A stretch of 64,000 nt of DNA from Labilithrix sp. (GCA_019637105.1 JAHBWF010000012.1:1-64000); one strand, 5' to 3'; numbered from the stretch's first letter, positions 35,671-45,397 are shown. The notes: a model not told the origin generated them from the letters alone. Program-made: numbers and translations.

Positions 35671-38600
35671 GTGGACGCGACGACCGCGGTAGACTTCCGC
35701 CCGGTGGGATCCGACGAAGAGTCGACGCACGAGATCGACATCGAGGCCCTGCGCGACTCGCTCGCGACGGCCCGCGCCGGAGGCCTGTCCGCGCCCGACG
35801 CGCCGCCGAGCGATCGCGAGACCGCGCGCGGTCGCCCCGATCCCGCCACGCTCGACGCCGTCGGTCTCGACGACGACCTCGACACGATGGGGCGGCCGCT
35901 CCCGACGTTCGGCGACGAGACGTTCGGCGTCGACGACGACGACGGCGATCGGACGGTGATGGCGCCGGCGCCGCCGACGAGCCGCGCGGAGGATCGACGA
36001 CCGACGCGCGCGCGCGCCGATCGCGAGTCGGTCACCCGCCTCGACGCCGCGTCGCTGCGGCCGATCGGGCTGTCGACGCCGATCGATCCGATCGCGCCGC
36101 TGCGCGCGCGCGCGCCGATCGAGTCCTCCGAAGCGATCGACACGCTGGACCCGCTCGAGCTCGAGCTCGAGCCCGAGGCGATCGAGCCGGCGCCGGCGCC
36201 GGGCGAGCGCTTCGCGCCGCCGCGCCACGCCTCGCCGCGCTTCGGGGCGGAGGACGACGACGTCGTCGATCTCGCGGACATCGAGGACGTCGAGAGCGGC
36301 GAGCACGAGGTCGTCGAGGAGCCGAGCGTCGCCGACGAGGCCGACGTCGTCGCGCTCGACTCGGACGAGGTCCCCGCGCAGGTCGAAGGGGCCGTGGATC
36401 CGACGCCGTCGCTCTTCGGGACGCTGCCGGGGCACGACGTGGCGCAGGCGCTCCGCGCGATGATGGGCGAGGCGCCGGACGCGCCGGACGCCGCGCCGCT
36501 CTCCGAGGCGACGATGTGGCGGCCGCCCGCGCGCACGCTCGACGACGGCGAGACGCAGACGCGCCTTCCGCTCTCGGACGCGCCCGAGGCCGCGCCGCGC
36601 GAAGGCCTCGACGGCGGCGACGCCTTCGGCCTCGACGGCGGCGACGCCTTCGGACGCGACGACGGCGACGCCTTCGGACGCGACGACGCGCTCCCCGCCT
36701 TCTCGCTCGAGGACGGGAGCGACGATCCGCTCGAGGAGAGCCAGGGGCCGTGGCCGCGCGCGCCGTGGAACCCCGCCGAGGTCGCGGGGCCGTCCCCTCG
36801 GCCGTTCGAACGCGACGCCGACCACACGAAGATCACGCGGCCGGCGATGCCGAGCGCGGATCGAGAGGCCACCGCGATCACGCGCGCGGTGGGTCCGAGC
36901 GCCAAGGCCGCCGCGGAGATCGGCGAGACCACCGCCGTCTTCATGGGGCCCGTTCCTTCGATCGCGCGGCCGGAGCCGGCGCCCCGCGGCGCGGTCGAGC
37001 CGACGACCGACGAGGTCGAGGCGCTCTACGGCCCCTTCGAGCGGCCGGACGAGACGGGCGCCGACGTCACCGCGCTCGGCCGCGCCGCGGACCGTGGCGA
37101 CGTCGCCCCGCGGCGTGATCGCGACGCCGCCCCGCTCCGCGAGGACGGTCCGATCGGCGCGGCCCTGCTCGACGACGCCGGCGCGCGCGGAGATCGGGCG
37201 AGCGGCGGCGACGCGCCCCCGGCGTCCGAGGACGTCCCGTCGGAGCCGGCGCTGCCGCGCTTCTCGCTCGCGTCGATCCCGGACACCGTCGCCACGCCCG
37301 AGCCCGCCCTGGCGCCCGCCGAGCTCGGCGGCGCGGGCAACGAAGACCTCACGGTGATGCGTCCGAGCCAGGTGGACACCCGGGACCTCGGGGCCTCCGC
37401 GCGCTCGTTCCACTCGATCGACGTCCGGATGTCGGCGCCGTCGATCGACGCCGAAGACGCGACCGCCGCGGGGACGACGCGGGCCGAGAGCGACGGCGAG
37501 GACATCGCGCAGCTGACGGCGCGCCTGCACCGCGACGACGTCGGGCTCGGCGACGATCCGGCCTCGGCGCTCGACGCCGAGCCTCCCCCCACGGCCGCCC
37601 GTCCGCCCGTGGGCACGGAGGAGATCGAGGCCGTCGACGCGCGCGCCGACGCCGTAGAGGAGATCGACGACGCGGAGATCCTCGAGCTCGTCCCCGACGA
37701 GATCGTCGAAGACGACCCGACGAACGCGAGCCTCGGCGCTCCGCTGAAGGCGCCGGAGTTCGAGCCGCCGGCGCCGGGCGCGCCGACCGCGCCGCCGCTC
37801 GCCGACCTCGACCCCGAGGAGCGGGAGCTCTTCGAGGAGCGGCGCTTCGGACCGCTCGTCGCGCTCTACCGCCAGCGGCTCGCCGACACCGACGGGCCGA
37901 ACCGAAAGGCGGCCATCCTCCTCAAGATCGCGCACGTGTACGAGGCGGGGCTCGAGGACTCGAACGAAGCCTTCAACGCGCTCGTCGAGGCGTTCGAGCT
38001 CGCGCCGGACAACCACGACGTCGTCTCCGCCGTCGATCGCGTCGGCAAGGCCGCAGGGCGGATCGGCGAGCTCGCGGACAAGGTCAAGCGCAAGCTCTTG
38101 CCCGGCGCGCCCGACGACAAGCGCGTCGTCTACCTCGGCCACCTCGTCTACTGGTACGAGCGCGTCCTCGGGCGGGGCAAGGAGGTCTCGTCGTTCGTCT
38201 CCGAGATCGAGCGCCACGACAAGGTCCACCCCGTCGTCCTCAAGCGCGCCGCGCAGCTCGCCGCGATGAACGCGGACCCGAAGACCCAGCGCGAGCACCT
38301 CACGCGCGCGCTCGAGCGGACGATCCGGAGCGAGGAGAAGGTCGCGCTCCACCTCGCGCTCGCGAGCTCGTACGCGGGGACGGCCGACGCGCTCAAGCAC
38401 TACGAGGCCGCGCTCCGCATCGACGGATCGTCGATCGTCGCGCTCCAGGGCGTGAAGCGGCTCGGCAAGGAGAAGGAGCGCTACGACCAGGTCAAGTGGG
38501 CGCTCGAGCGCCAGGCCGAGGTCGCGCCGACGGAGGCCGAGCGCATCGACGCGCTGCTCGAGCTCGCCGAGCTGCAGGAGACGAAGTTCCTCAAGCGCGA

Positions 38601-41457
38601 GGCCGCCGCGGAGCTCCTCGAGCGCGTCCTCGAGATCGAGCCGTCGCACCCCGCCGCGCTGAAGGGCCTCGAGCGCTGCTACCACGCGCTCCGCGACTGG
38701 CCGAAGCTCGCGCGCATCCTCGGCGTGCGGTCGGAGCACACGTTCGACAAGAAGGCGAAGGTCGAGCTCCTCGAGCTGGCCGCCGAGGTCCACGAGTCCA
38801 AGCTCGGCGATCCGGCGAGCGCCGTCGAGGTCTACCGGAACCTGCTCGTCGTCGAGCCGAAGCACCGCCGCGCGCTCGGCGATCTGGCGCGCCTCTACGA
38901 GAAGCTCGGCGACTGGGCGAACGTCGCGACCTACAAGGCGCGCCTGGCGGAGCTCGCCCCGACGAAGCGAGCCTCGTCGCAGGAGCTCGTGAAGCTCGGC
39001 GACTTCTTGAACGTTCCGGAGCGCGATCCGCTCGCCGCCAAGCTCCAGTACGAGCGCGCGGTGACGGTCGATCCGACGAACGCCGCGGGGTGGGAGGCCC
39101 TCCAGCGGCTCGCGGCCGAGGCGGGGGACGATCGCCGCGTCGTGGAGTGCCTCGAGCAGCGCAGGAAGCACACCGACGTCCCGCGCCAGCGCGCGGCGAT
39201 CCTCGTGGAGCTCGCGAAGGTGCATCGCGCGCAGGGCGACGACGACGCCGCGGACAAGGCCTTCGAGGCGGCCGTCCACGCCGACCCGTCGAACGAGGTG
39301 GCGGCGGCCGCGGTGCTCGACACGTACACGGCCGAGGAGCGCTGGGCCGAGGCCGCGCCGCTCTGCGAGCTGCTCGTCAACGCCGCCGTCCGCGATCGCG
39401 ACGCCGAGGCGCTGTTCGTTCGCCTGCGCCTGGCGACGCGCATCGCCGCGGCCCTCGGCGACGCCGATCGCGCGCTGACGTCCGCGGTCGCCGCGCTCGA
39501 CGCGCGGCCGGACGACCCGGGGGCGCGGGCCGACCTCATCGCGGTCGCAAGCCAGTGCCGGGAGTCGGGGCCGTCGATCGCGCGGGTCCGAGAGCGGCTC
39601 GCGCGGCTCGCCGAGCAGCCGGACGACCTGACGACCGACCAGCTCGTCCGCCTCGCCAAGCTCCAGGAGGACGCCGGCGACCTCGACGGCGCCGCCGCGC
39701 TCCAGGAGCGGGCGCGCCGCCTCGAGCCCGACGATCCGGAGCTGACGCAGGCGCTCGCCGAGGTCTACCTGGCCCAGGGCGACTTCCCGCGCGCGTGCAA
39801 GCTCAAGGTCGACATGGCGCGGAACGCGACGGACGCGGAGACGCGGTTCGATCTGTTCTGCGAGGCCGGCGAGATCTGGGCGCGCCGCGCGGACGAGCTG
39901 GAGAAGGCCGCGAGCATCTTCGAAGAGGCGCGCGCGCTCAAGCCGCTCGATCCCTGGCTGCTCCAGACGATGATGTGGCTCTACGGGGAGCTGGGCGAGT
40001 GGGGCCTCCTCACCGGCGTGCTCGAGGACGCCGCGCAGGCGTCCGACGGCTCGCCCGAGGATCGGGTCAAGAACCTCGTCGCGATGGCCGAGGTCGTCCG
40101 CGACAAGCTCGACGACCGCCTGCGCGCGGCGGACCTCTACGACCAGGTGCTCGACGTCGACAGACGGCGCCTCGACGTCTTCGAGGAGCTCGTCCGCGCG
40201 CTGACCGAGGAGAAGGACTGGGAGCGGCTCGAGCAGGCCTACTGCAGGATGCTCGCCCGGGTGAAGGACGACGACGAGCCGCAGCTCCAGTTCCTCCTCC
40301 TCCATCAGCTCGGGCTCATCTACCGCGACCGCCTCGGCGACGCCTCCCGCGCCTACGACGCCCTCGACGCCGCCTCGCGCCTGCGTCCCGACGACGGAGA
40401 GGTCCGCAAGATCGTCGTCGAGCTGCTCGTCGTCACCGACAACCTCGACAACGCCGTCGCGCGCCTGCGCGACGAGATCGACCGCGATCCCCACGACCCG
40501 CAGCTCTACGCGGAGCTCTACGAGCTCTTCCTTCGCCAGCATTTCTTCGACAAGGCCTGGTGCGCCGTCAACGTGCTGTCGCGCATGCGCGAGCCCACGC
40601 CCGAGCAGCGGCGCTTCCACGAGGACTACGCCCCGATGCCGCTCGACGGCGTGCCGGGTCAGATCGTCGAGCAAGCCTGGCGCTCCCACGTCTTCCACGC
40701 CGCGCTCGATCCGGCGCTCACGAACGTCTTCGCGCTCTTGACCCCCGCCGTGGCGCGCATGCGGTACGGCCAGCTCCGCCCCGAGCAGCGCGTCGGCCGC
40801 CCGTTCACGCCGAACCACTCGCGGATGCACGACGTCGTCCGGGCGACGTTCGACAACGCCGCCGAGATCCTCGCCGTCGAGGCGCCGGAGCTGCTGCTCG
40901 GCGATCCCAAGTCGCCGGCGCCGTTCACGCCCGCGCTCGCGCCGTACGGCGCGCTGCTCGTCTCGGGGCCCGCCGTGGAGGCGCAGTCGAGCTCGCTCAT
41001 CTACCTGGTCGGCAAGCGCCTCGCCGAGCAGCGCCCGGAGCTCGCCGCGCGGGCGTTCTTCACCTCGGTCGCGGAGATGACGTCGCTCCTCAACATGGCC
41101 GTGCGCGTGAGCCGCAACGAGGTCGCCAAGGACGCGGCCGGAGCCGCCCTCGACCAGACCTTCGCCGCGGTCCTCGCGCCGCAGGAGGCCGCCGCGCTCC
41201 GCAGCGTCGTCCTCCAGGCGACGTCGGAGAGCCCGTCGCTCGACGTGAAGCGCTGGTCGCAGGCGGCCGAGCTCTCGAGCATGCGCGCGGGGCTCCTCAT
41301 CGCCGGGGACGTCGAGCCCGCGCGCGACGCGCTCCTCGCGGAGGGACCGTCGGGCGACCTCTCGGCCGAGGACAAGGTCGGCGAGCTCTACAAGTTCGCG
41401 ACGAGCGACCTGTACTCGGACCTCCGCGGCGCGATCGGCGTCGCGGTCCAGGCCTGA
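35671..41457 (+). CDS. Giant TPR protein with acidic low-complexity N-terminus
   Basis: 1928 residues from GTG 35671. Residues 1 to about 700 are low-complexity and acidic (many Asp, Glu, Ala, Pro), with short tandem repeats and no catalytic motif. From about 705 (LDPEERELFEERRFGPLVAL) to about 1640 there is an array of TPR-like helical pairs, for example LLELAELQETKFLKREAAAELLERVL and KVDMARNATDAETRFDLFCEAG. The last 280 residues are a separate domain with AEMTSLLNMAVRV and RAGLLIAGD. No signal peptide or membrane helix is seen. It is probably a cytoplasmic scaffold. It is divergent from the isc operon. A paralog of its C-terminal domain lies at the right window edge. Confidence 0.8.
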   Translation: MDATTAVDFRPVGSDEESTHEIDIEALRDSLATARAGGLSAPDAPPSDRETARGRPDPATLDAVGLDDDLDTMGRPLPTFGDETFGVDDDDGDRTVMAPAPPTSRAEDRRPTRARADRESVTRLDAASLRPIGLSTPIDPIAPLRARAPIESSEAIDTLDPLELELEPEAIEPAPAPGERFAPPRHASPRFGAEDDDVVDLADIEDVESGEHEVVEEPSVADEADVVALDSDEVPAQVEGAVDPTPSLFGTLPGHDVAQALRAMMGEAPDAPDAAPLSEATMWRPPARTLDDGETQTRLPLSDAPEAAPREGLDGGDAFGLDGGDAFGRDDGDAFGRDDALPAFSLEDGSDDPLEESQGPWPRAPWNPAEVAGPSPRPFERDADHTKITRPAMPSADREATAITRAVGPSAKAAAEIGETTAVFMGPVPSIARPEPAPRGAVEPTTDEVEALYGPFERPDETGADVTALGRAADRGDVAPRRDRDAAPLREDGPIGAALLDDAGARGDRASGGDAPPASEDVPSEPALPRFSLASIPDTVATPEPALAPAELGGAGNEDLTVMRPSQVDTRDLGASARSFHSIDVRMSAPSIDAEDATAAGTTRAESDGEDIAQLTARLHRDDVGLGDDPASALDAEPPPTAARPPVGTEEIEAVDARADAVEEIDDAEILELVPDEIVEDDPTNASLGAPLKAPEFEPPAPGAPTAPPLADLDPEERELFEERRFGPLVALYRQRLADTDGPNRKAAILLKIAHVYEAGLEDSNEAFNALVEAFELAPDNHDVVSAVDRVGKAAGRIGELADKVKRKLLPGAPDDKRVVYLGHLVYWYERVLGRGKEVSSFVSEIERHDKVHPVVLKRAAQLAAMNADPKTQREHLTRALERTIRSEEKVALHLALASSYAGTADALKHYEAALRIDGSSIVALQGVKRLGKEKERYDQVKWALERQAEVAPTEAERIDALLELAELQETKFLKREAAAELLERVLEIEPSHPAALKGLERCYHALRDWPKLARILGVRSEHTFDKKAKVELLELAAEVHESKLGDPASAVEVYRNLLVVEPKHRRALGDLARLYEKLGDWANVATYKARLAELAPTKRASSQELVKLGDFLNVPERDPLAAKLQYERAVTVDPTNAAGWEALQRLAAEAGDDRRVVECLEQRRKHTDVPRQRAAILVELAKVHRAQGDDDAADKAFEAAVHADPSNEVAAAAVLDTYTAEERWAEAAPLCELLVNAAVRDRDAEALFVRLRLATRIAAALGDADRALTSAVAALDARPDDPGARADLIAVASQCRESGPSIARVRERLARLAEQPDDLTTDQLVRLAKLQEDAGDLDGAAALQERARRLEPDDPELTQALAEVYLAQGDFPRACKLKVDMARNATDAETRFDLFCEAGEIWARRADELEKAASIFEEARALKPLDPWLLQTMMWLYGELGEWGLLTGVLEDAAQASDGSPEDRVKNLVAMAEVVRDKLDDRLRAADLYDQVLDVDRRRLDVFEELVRALTEEKDWERLEQAYCRMLARVKDDDEPQLQFLLLHQLGLIYRDRLGDASRAYDALDAASRLRPDDGEVRKIVVELLVVTDNLDNAVARLRDEIDRDPHDPQLYAELYELFLRQHFFDKAWCAVNVLSRMREPTPEQRRFHEDYAPMPLDGVPGQIVEQAWRSHVFHAALDPALTNVFALLTPAVARMRYGQLRPEQRVGRPFTPNHSRMHDVVRATFDNAAEILAVEAPELLLGDPKSPAPFTPALAPYGALLVSGPAVEAQSSSLIYLVGKRLAEQRPELAARAFFTSVAEMTSLLNMAVRVSRNEVAKDAAGAALDQTFAAVLAPQEAAALRSVVLQATSESPSLDVKRWSQAAELSSMRAGLLIAGDVEPARDALLAEGPSGDLSAEDKVGELYKFATSDLYSDLRGAIGVAVQA
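36604..36687 (+). repeat. 24-bp tandem repeat inside the TPR gene
   Basis: Three full 24-bp units (36604-36627, 36628-36651, 36652-36675) and a half unit encode GLDGGDAF, GLDGGDAF, GRDDGDAF and GRDD. The first two are identical at the DNA level, which suggests recent slippage in the disordered region. Confidence 0.8.
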
Positions 41458-41464
41458 GCGCGGT

Positions 41465-41488
41465 CGCTCGCCGGCCGGGCGGCGAGCG
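41465..41488. terminator. Hairpin between convergent TPR and cyaY genes
   Basis: CGCTCGCCG (41465-41473) pairs perfectly with CGGCGAGCG (41480-41488) over a GCCGGG loop. It fills the 33-bp gap between the two stop codons and can serve both strands. There is no T-tract, as usual at this G+C content. Confidence 0.55.
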
Positions 41489-41490
41489 CG

Positions 41491-41820
41491 CTACGCCGGC
41501 GGCGTGACGTCGACGCCGGCGCTCTCCTTCACGATCGCGGCGACGCGACCGAGGAGCTCGACCCCCTGCCCCTTGTCGTCGAGCCAGCGCGACGTCGCCT
41601 CGTCGTAGCCGAAGTGCCACGCGCGGGCGTTCGCGGCGAGCCAGATCTGGCGCGTGGGCCGCTGCGTGTTCACGACGCATTTCTTCCCGTCGCGGAACGT
41701 GAGCGTGATCACGTCGCCGGCGCGCTCGACGTCCACGTCGTCGGCGTCGACGTCCTCGAGCATCGCCTCGAGCTTCGCGAGCGCTTCGTCGGCGAGGCGC
41801 TGGTACCGGGACTCGTCCAT
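41491..41820 (-). CDS. cyaY: Frataxin homolog CyaY
   Basis: 109 residues, the family length. It starts MDESRYQRLADEALAKLEAML with the acidic helix-1 ridge (EDVDADDVDVER) that binds iron and IscS. The beta-sheet follows with DVITLTFRDGKKCVVNTQRPTRQIWLA in overlapping strands, containing the invariant N-x-Q-x-P-x-x-Q-I-W-L-A pattern, and HFGYD. CyaY/frataxin modulates IscS activity and iron supply for Fe-S assembly. It is separated from the isc operon only by the TPR gene, which supports a shared Fe-S theme. Confidence 0.93.
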   Translation of the reverse strand: MDESRYQRLADEALAKLEAMLEDVDADDVDVERAGDVITLTFRDGKKCVVNTQRPTRQIWLAANARAWHFGYDEATSRWLDDKGQGVELLGRVAAIVKESAGVDVTPPA

Positions 41821-41985
41821 GCCGCCGACTCTAGTACCCGGACGCCATGATTTCGACCGGTTCGTTCCGCCCCCACGACGAACGAGAGGTCGGACCGAAC
41901 CTCCCGTCATCGCGCGGGCATGCGTCCTGGAGTGTCTCTCTCGCGATCGGGCCTCGGCACGTCGAGATCGACGGGTCGAGGTTTC

Positions 41986-42028
41986 ACGCCGCGCGCCCGG
42001 ACGCCGCGCGCCCGGACGCCGCGCGACC
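41986..42028. repeat. 15-bp short tandem repeat between cyaY and apaG
   Basis: Nearly three copies of ACGCCGCGCGCCCGG occur at 41986-42000, 42001-42015 and 42016-42028 (the last truncated and changed at its end). They lie in a 241-bp gap where no gene is convincing. Confidence 0.6.
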
Positions 42029-42062
42029 AGCACATGCGACGGCGCCCGGCGGATCGCGGCGC

Positions 42063-42440
42063 TCAGTTGAGGGAGTACGGCAGCGTGAGCGAGAACGGGG
42101 CGATCGTCGCGTCGAACTCGCGGCCGTCGGGACGGTGCATCTGGTAGGTGCCGCGCATCTCGCCGCGCGGCGTCGTCAGGACGCAGCCGCTCGTGTACTC
42201 GAACTGGTCGCCCGGGTTGAGGAAGGGCTGCTGCCCGACGACGCCGGGGCCCTTCACCTCTTCGATGCGGCCGTCGCCGTCGGTGATGATCCAGTGGCGG
42301 CTCCTCAGCTGGGCGGGGGTCTCGCCTTCGTTCGCGATCTTCACGGTATAGGCGAAAACGTAGCGGTGCGTGCGCGGCGAGGACTGCTCGGGCACGTAGA
42401 CCGCCCGGACGCTGACCTTGATCCCTTCGGTGGTGGCCAT
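42063..42440 (-). CDS. apaG: ApaG domain protein
   Basis: 125 residues, exactly the usual ApaG length. ATG 42440 (MATTEGIKVSVRAVYVPEQS) is the natural start. Family blocks are RYVFAYTVKIANEG, QLRSRHWIITDGDG, EEVKGPGVVGQQP, PGDQFEYTSGC, and the end RGTYQMHR...IAPFSL. ApaG is a fibronectin-III-like beta-sandwich; its role is uncertain and has been linked to Co2+/Mg2+ efflux phenotypes and Ap4A metabolism. It is divergent from the amidase, with 57 bp between the starts. Confidence 0.93.
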   Translation of the reverse strand: MATTEGIKVSVRAVYVPEQSSPRTHRYVFAYTVKIANEGETPAQLRSRHWIITDGDGRIEEVKGPGVVGQQPFLNPGDQFEYTSGCVLTTPRGEMRGTYQMHRPDGREFDATIAPFSLTLPYSLN

Positions 42441-42497
42441 GGACACGGCTACCAAGTGCCATTTGCGCGGCCGGCTGGCAATATGCCGCTCATCACC

Positions 42498-44168
42498 ATG
42501 GCCGACACCCCGCGCTCTCCACGCCTCAGCGGCGCTCCGCTCCGCAACCTCGCTCGCCTCGCGCGCACGCGTGTCGGCGGCGTCGCGCTCCAGCGCGTCC
42601 TCCGCGCCGAGCTCCGGATCGACCGCCTCGCGACGCTCCCGGACCACCTCCGCGGCGACCTCCCGCTCGACACCAACGCGCACCCCGGACGCCCGCCGCG
42701 CTCGGCGCCCTCCGAGGGGCTGCCGCCGCCCACCGGGCAGAGCTGGGCGCCGACGAGCGCCACGCTGACGGCGGCCTACCGGAGCGGCGAGGTCTCGCCG
42801 CGCGACGTCGTACGCCGCGCGTTCGCCGAGGCGAGCCGCCTCGCCGCGCTCGAGCCCTCGGTCGGCCCGCTCTCCGAGCTCGCGGAGGAGGCCGCGCTCG
42901 CGGAGGCCGAGGCCTCGGAGCAGCGCTGGCGCGAGGGGCGCCCGCTCGGCTTCTTCGACGGCGTCCCGTGGGCCGTGAAGGAGCAGACGGCCGTGCGAGG
43001 GCTCGCGCGCCGCTCCGGGACGGCGTTCGTCGATCCGTCCCCGCGCGAAGAGGACGCGACGGCCGTCGGCCGTGTCCGCGCGGGCGGCGCGATCACGCTC
43101 GGCGCGACGCCGATGACCGAGTTCGGCATGACGCCGAACGGCGCCAACTCCAAGCGCTCGATGCCGCGCAACCCCCACGCCGTCGCCCACCTCGCCGGCG
43201 GGTCCTCGACCGGCTCCGGCGTCGCCGTGGCGACCGGCCTCGTCCCCTTCGCGCTCGGCTGCGACGGCGGCGGGTCGATCCGCATCCCCGCCGCGATCAA
43301 CGGCGTCTTCGGGATCAAGCCCACCTGGGGCCGCGTCAGCCGCTCGGGGGACAGCTCCAACGGCTCCCTCGCGCACCTCGGTCCGCTCGCCTGCTCGACC
43401 GTGGACCTCGCGCACGCGCTCGAGCTCCTGAGCGGGCCCGATCCGAACGATCCGCAGACCTTCGCCGCCCCACGGCGCGAGGCGGGCTCCTTCGTCGGCG
43501 CGCTGTCGCGCGGCGTCCGCGGGACGGTGATCGGCGTCCCCGACTCCGAGTGGGCCGACGCCTCCGAGCCGGTGCAGCGCGCGGGCCGCGCCGCGCTCGC
43601 GGCGCTCGAGGAGGAGGGCGCCGTCCTCGTCCCGATCCAGCTCGAGCTCGCCAAGTACGCCGCGGCCATCGGCTACGTCGTCATCGCCAGCGAGGCGCGC
43701 GCGCTGCTCAGCGCGGAGTGGCGCGACCACGCCGACGAGATGGGGGACGACCTCCAGGTCAGCTTCTCCGCGGTCGACGCGTTCAACGCGCTCGAGTACC
43801 TCGACGTCTGCCGTCTCCGCACCGGGCTCCGCCGGGAGCTCGCGCGCGCCTTCGGCACGATCGACCTCCTCGCGCTGCCGTCCGCCGGCGCCGCGGCGGC
43901 GAAGGTCTCCGACACCGACATGCGCACGGGCTTCCTCGACGCCAAGGTGATCGACGCGCTCTGCCGGTTCATGTTCCTCGGCAACCTCTCGGGCCTGCCC
44001 GCGCTCTCGGCCCCGGTCGGCTGCGACGCGGCGGGGCTGCCGGTCGGCCTCCAGCTCGTCGGTGACGCCTGGGACGAGGCCACGGTCCTCGCCGCCGCCG
44101 CGCACCTCGAGCGCGTCGGCGTCGCCGTCCCGCGCCGGCCGCGGATCACGGCGTCGCTCCTCGACTGA
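42498..44168 (+). CDS. Amidase signature family hydrolase
   Basis: 556 residues from ATG 42498; ATG 42483 (MPLIT) is an alternative and neither has a clear ribosome site. The Ser-cisSer-Lys triad is visible: Lys161 in PWAVKEQ, the Gly/Ser loop AGGSSTGSG (Ser236/237) and nucleophile Ser260 in CDGGGSIRIPAA. An N-terminal extension of about 80 Arg/Pro-rich residues precedes the domain. The C-terminal FLGNLSGLPALSAPVG is also typical. Amidases of this family hydrolyse diverse amides. There are no gatB/gatC genes nearby and the extension is unlike GatA, so it is not assigned to Gln-tRNA amidotransferase. Confidence 0.85.
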   Translation: MADTPRSPRLSGAPLRNLARLARTRVGGVALQRVLRAELRIDRLATLPDHLRGDLPLDTNAHPGRPPRSAPSEGLPPPTGQSWAPTSATLTAAYRSGEVSPRDVVRRAFAEASRLAALEPSVGPLSELAEEAALAEAEASEQRWREGRPLGFFDGVPWAVKEQTAVRGLARRSGTAFVDPSPREEDATAVGRVRAGGAITLGATPMTEFGMTPNGANSKRSMPRNPHAVAHLAGGSSTGSGVAVATGLVPFALGCDGGGSIRIPAAINGVFGIKPTWGRVSRSGDSSNGSLAHLGPLACSTVDLAHALELLSGPDPNDPQTFAAPRREAGSFVGALSRGVRGTVIGVPDSEWADASEPVQRAGRAALAALEEEGAVLVPIQLELAKYAAAIGYVVIASEARALLSAEWRDHADEMGDDLQVSFSAVDAFNALEYLDVCRLRTGLRRELARAFGTIDLLALPSAGAAAAKVSDTDMRTGFLDAKVIDALCRFMFLGNLSGLPALSAPVGCDAAGLPVGLQLVGDAWDEATVLAAAAHLERVGVAVPRRPRITASLLD

Positions 44169-44291
44169 CGGCCCGGGCCGCCCGAGGAGACGACGACCCG
44201 ACCGATCCACGAATCGCGCGGGCGATCGGCGGCGCGGCAGGAGCGCGACCGCAAAACGTCGCTTGATTCGCGGCGCGCACGAGTTATGGAG

Positions 44292-44297
44292 GGAGGT
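44292..44297 (+). promoter_or_regulatory. Ribosome-binding site deciding the argF' start
   Basis: GGAGGT lies 6 nt before ATG 44304. It falls inside the coding frame of the upstream ATG at 44286, which itself has no such site. The shorter protein (MAIRHFLSTLDW) is therefore preferred. Confidence 0.75.
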
Positions 44298-44303
44298 CCA
44301 TCG

Positions 44304-45344
44304 ATGGCCATCCGCCACTTCCTCTCCACGCTCGACTGGTCGCGCTCCGAGCTCGACGAGATCCTCGTCGACGCCGCCGAGCTCAAGGCGACGCGCAAGA
44401 CCGCGCGTCCGGCGCACCTCGCCGGCAAGAGCGTCGCGCTCGTCTTCTTCAACCCGTCGCTCCGGACGCGCTCGTCGTTCGAGATCGGCGTGTTCGAGAT
44501 GGGCGGTCACGCGGTCGTCCTCGAGCCCGGCAAGGGCGCGTGGCCGATCGAGTACCGTGACGGCGTCGTGATGGACGCGGACGCCGAGGAGCACGTCGAG
44601 GAGGTCGCGCGCGTCCTGTCGCGCTACTGCGACCTCATCTGCGTGCGGGCGTTCCCGAAGTTCCAGCGGTGGGAGGACGACCGCGAGGACCTCGTGATCC
44701 GCCAGTTCGCGAAGTTCGCGACGGTGCCGGTCATCAACATGGAGACGATCACGCACCCGTGTCAGGAGCTCGCGATCATGCTGGCGCTCAAGGAGCGCCT
44801 CGGGACGGGCGCGGGCGACGCGCGCGCGACCGACGGCAAGAAGCTCGTCTTGACGTGGACGTACCACCCGAAGCCGCTCAACACCGCCGTCGCCAACTCG
44901 GCGCTGATCATCGCGGCCAAGTTCGGCTTCGACGTGACCCTCCTCTGCCCGACGCCCGACTACGTGCTCGACCCGCGCTACATGGCCGCGGCCGAGGCGA
45001 GCGCCGCGGAGAACGGCCGGAAGATCACCGTCTCCCACGACGTCGAGTCGGCCTACGCGGGGGCGCACGTCGTCTACGCCAAGAGCTGGGGAGCCTTGCC
45101 CTACTTCGGGCGCTGGGAAGAGGAGAAGCCGATCCGCGATCGGCACCGGCACTTCATCGTCGACGCGAAGAAGATGAGCCTCACCGACGACGCCTTCTTC
45201 AGCCACTGCCTCCCGCTCCGCCGCAACGTCAAGGCCACCGACGAGGTCGTGAGCGGCCCGCGCTCGCTCGTCATCGAAGAGGCGGAGAACCGCCTCCACG
45301 TCCAGAAGGCGCTGATGAAGCGCCTCGCGCACGCCGCGCCCTAG
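44304..45344 (+). CDS. argF': N-acetylornithine carbamoyltransferase
   Basis: 346 residues. The carbamoyl-phosphate loop reads FFNPSLRTRSSFE. The family-specific blocks TWTYHPKPLNTAVANSAL, LLCPTPDYVLDPRYM, AKSWGALPYFGRWE and SHCLPLRRNVKATD match the acetylornithine enzyme of Xanthomonas and Bacteroidetes rather than ordinary ornithine carbamoyltransferase. It converts N-acetylornithine and carbamoyl phosphate to N-acetylcitrulline. The neighbours (acetylglutamate synthase/kinase, argC, carB) support this. The pathway then needs an acetylcitrulline deacetylase, not seen here. Subtype is assigned from remembered family motifs. Confidence 0.9.
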   Translation: MAIRHFLSTLDWSRSELDEILVDAAELKATRKTARPAHLAGKSVALVFFNPSLRTRSSFEIGVFEMGGHAVVLEPGKGAWPIEYRDGVVMDADAEEHVEEVARVLSRYCDLICVRAFPKFQRWEDDREDLVIRQFAKFATVPVINMETITHPCQELAIMLALKERLGTGAGDARATDGKKLVLTWTYHPKPLNTAVANSALIIAAKFGFDVTLLCPTPDYVLDPRYMAAAEASAAENGRKITVSHDVESAYAGAHVVYAKSWGALPYFGRWEEEKPIRDRHRHFIVDAKKMSLTDDAFFSHCLPLRRNVKATDEVVSGPRSLVIEEAENRLHVQKALMKRLAHAAP

Positions 45345-45397
45345 TGCCGAAGGCACGAACTGAGACCAGCCAGGAAGCGAGCCAGGAATGTCGTCAA

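Noticed and set aside
35638-40830. 1730-codon antisense frame opposite the TPR gene
   Set aside because: Composition is that of a reverse-complement shadow, with no recognisable fold, and codon bias favours the plus strand.
41821-42062. Small gene between cyaY and apaG
   Set aside because: Open frames here consist of 15-bp repeat translations and have no ribosome-binding site or conserved motif.
42498-44168. GatA subunit of the Glu-tRNA amidotransferase
   Set aside because: The Ser-Ser-Lys triad is shared by all amidase-signature enzymes; no gatB or gatC is present and the 80-residue N-terminal extension does not fit.
44263-44290. Sigma-70 promoter TTGATT-16-TATGGA before argF'
   Set aside because: It would start transcription so close to ATG 44304 that the ribosome-binding site at 44292 would be lost or incomplete.
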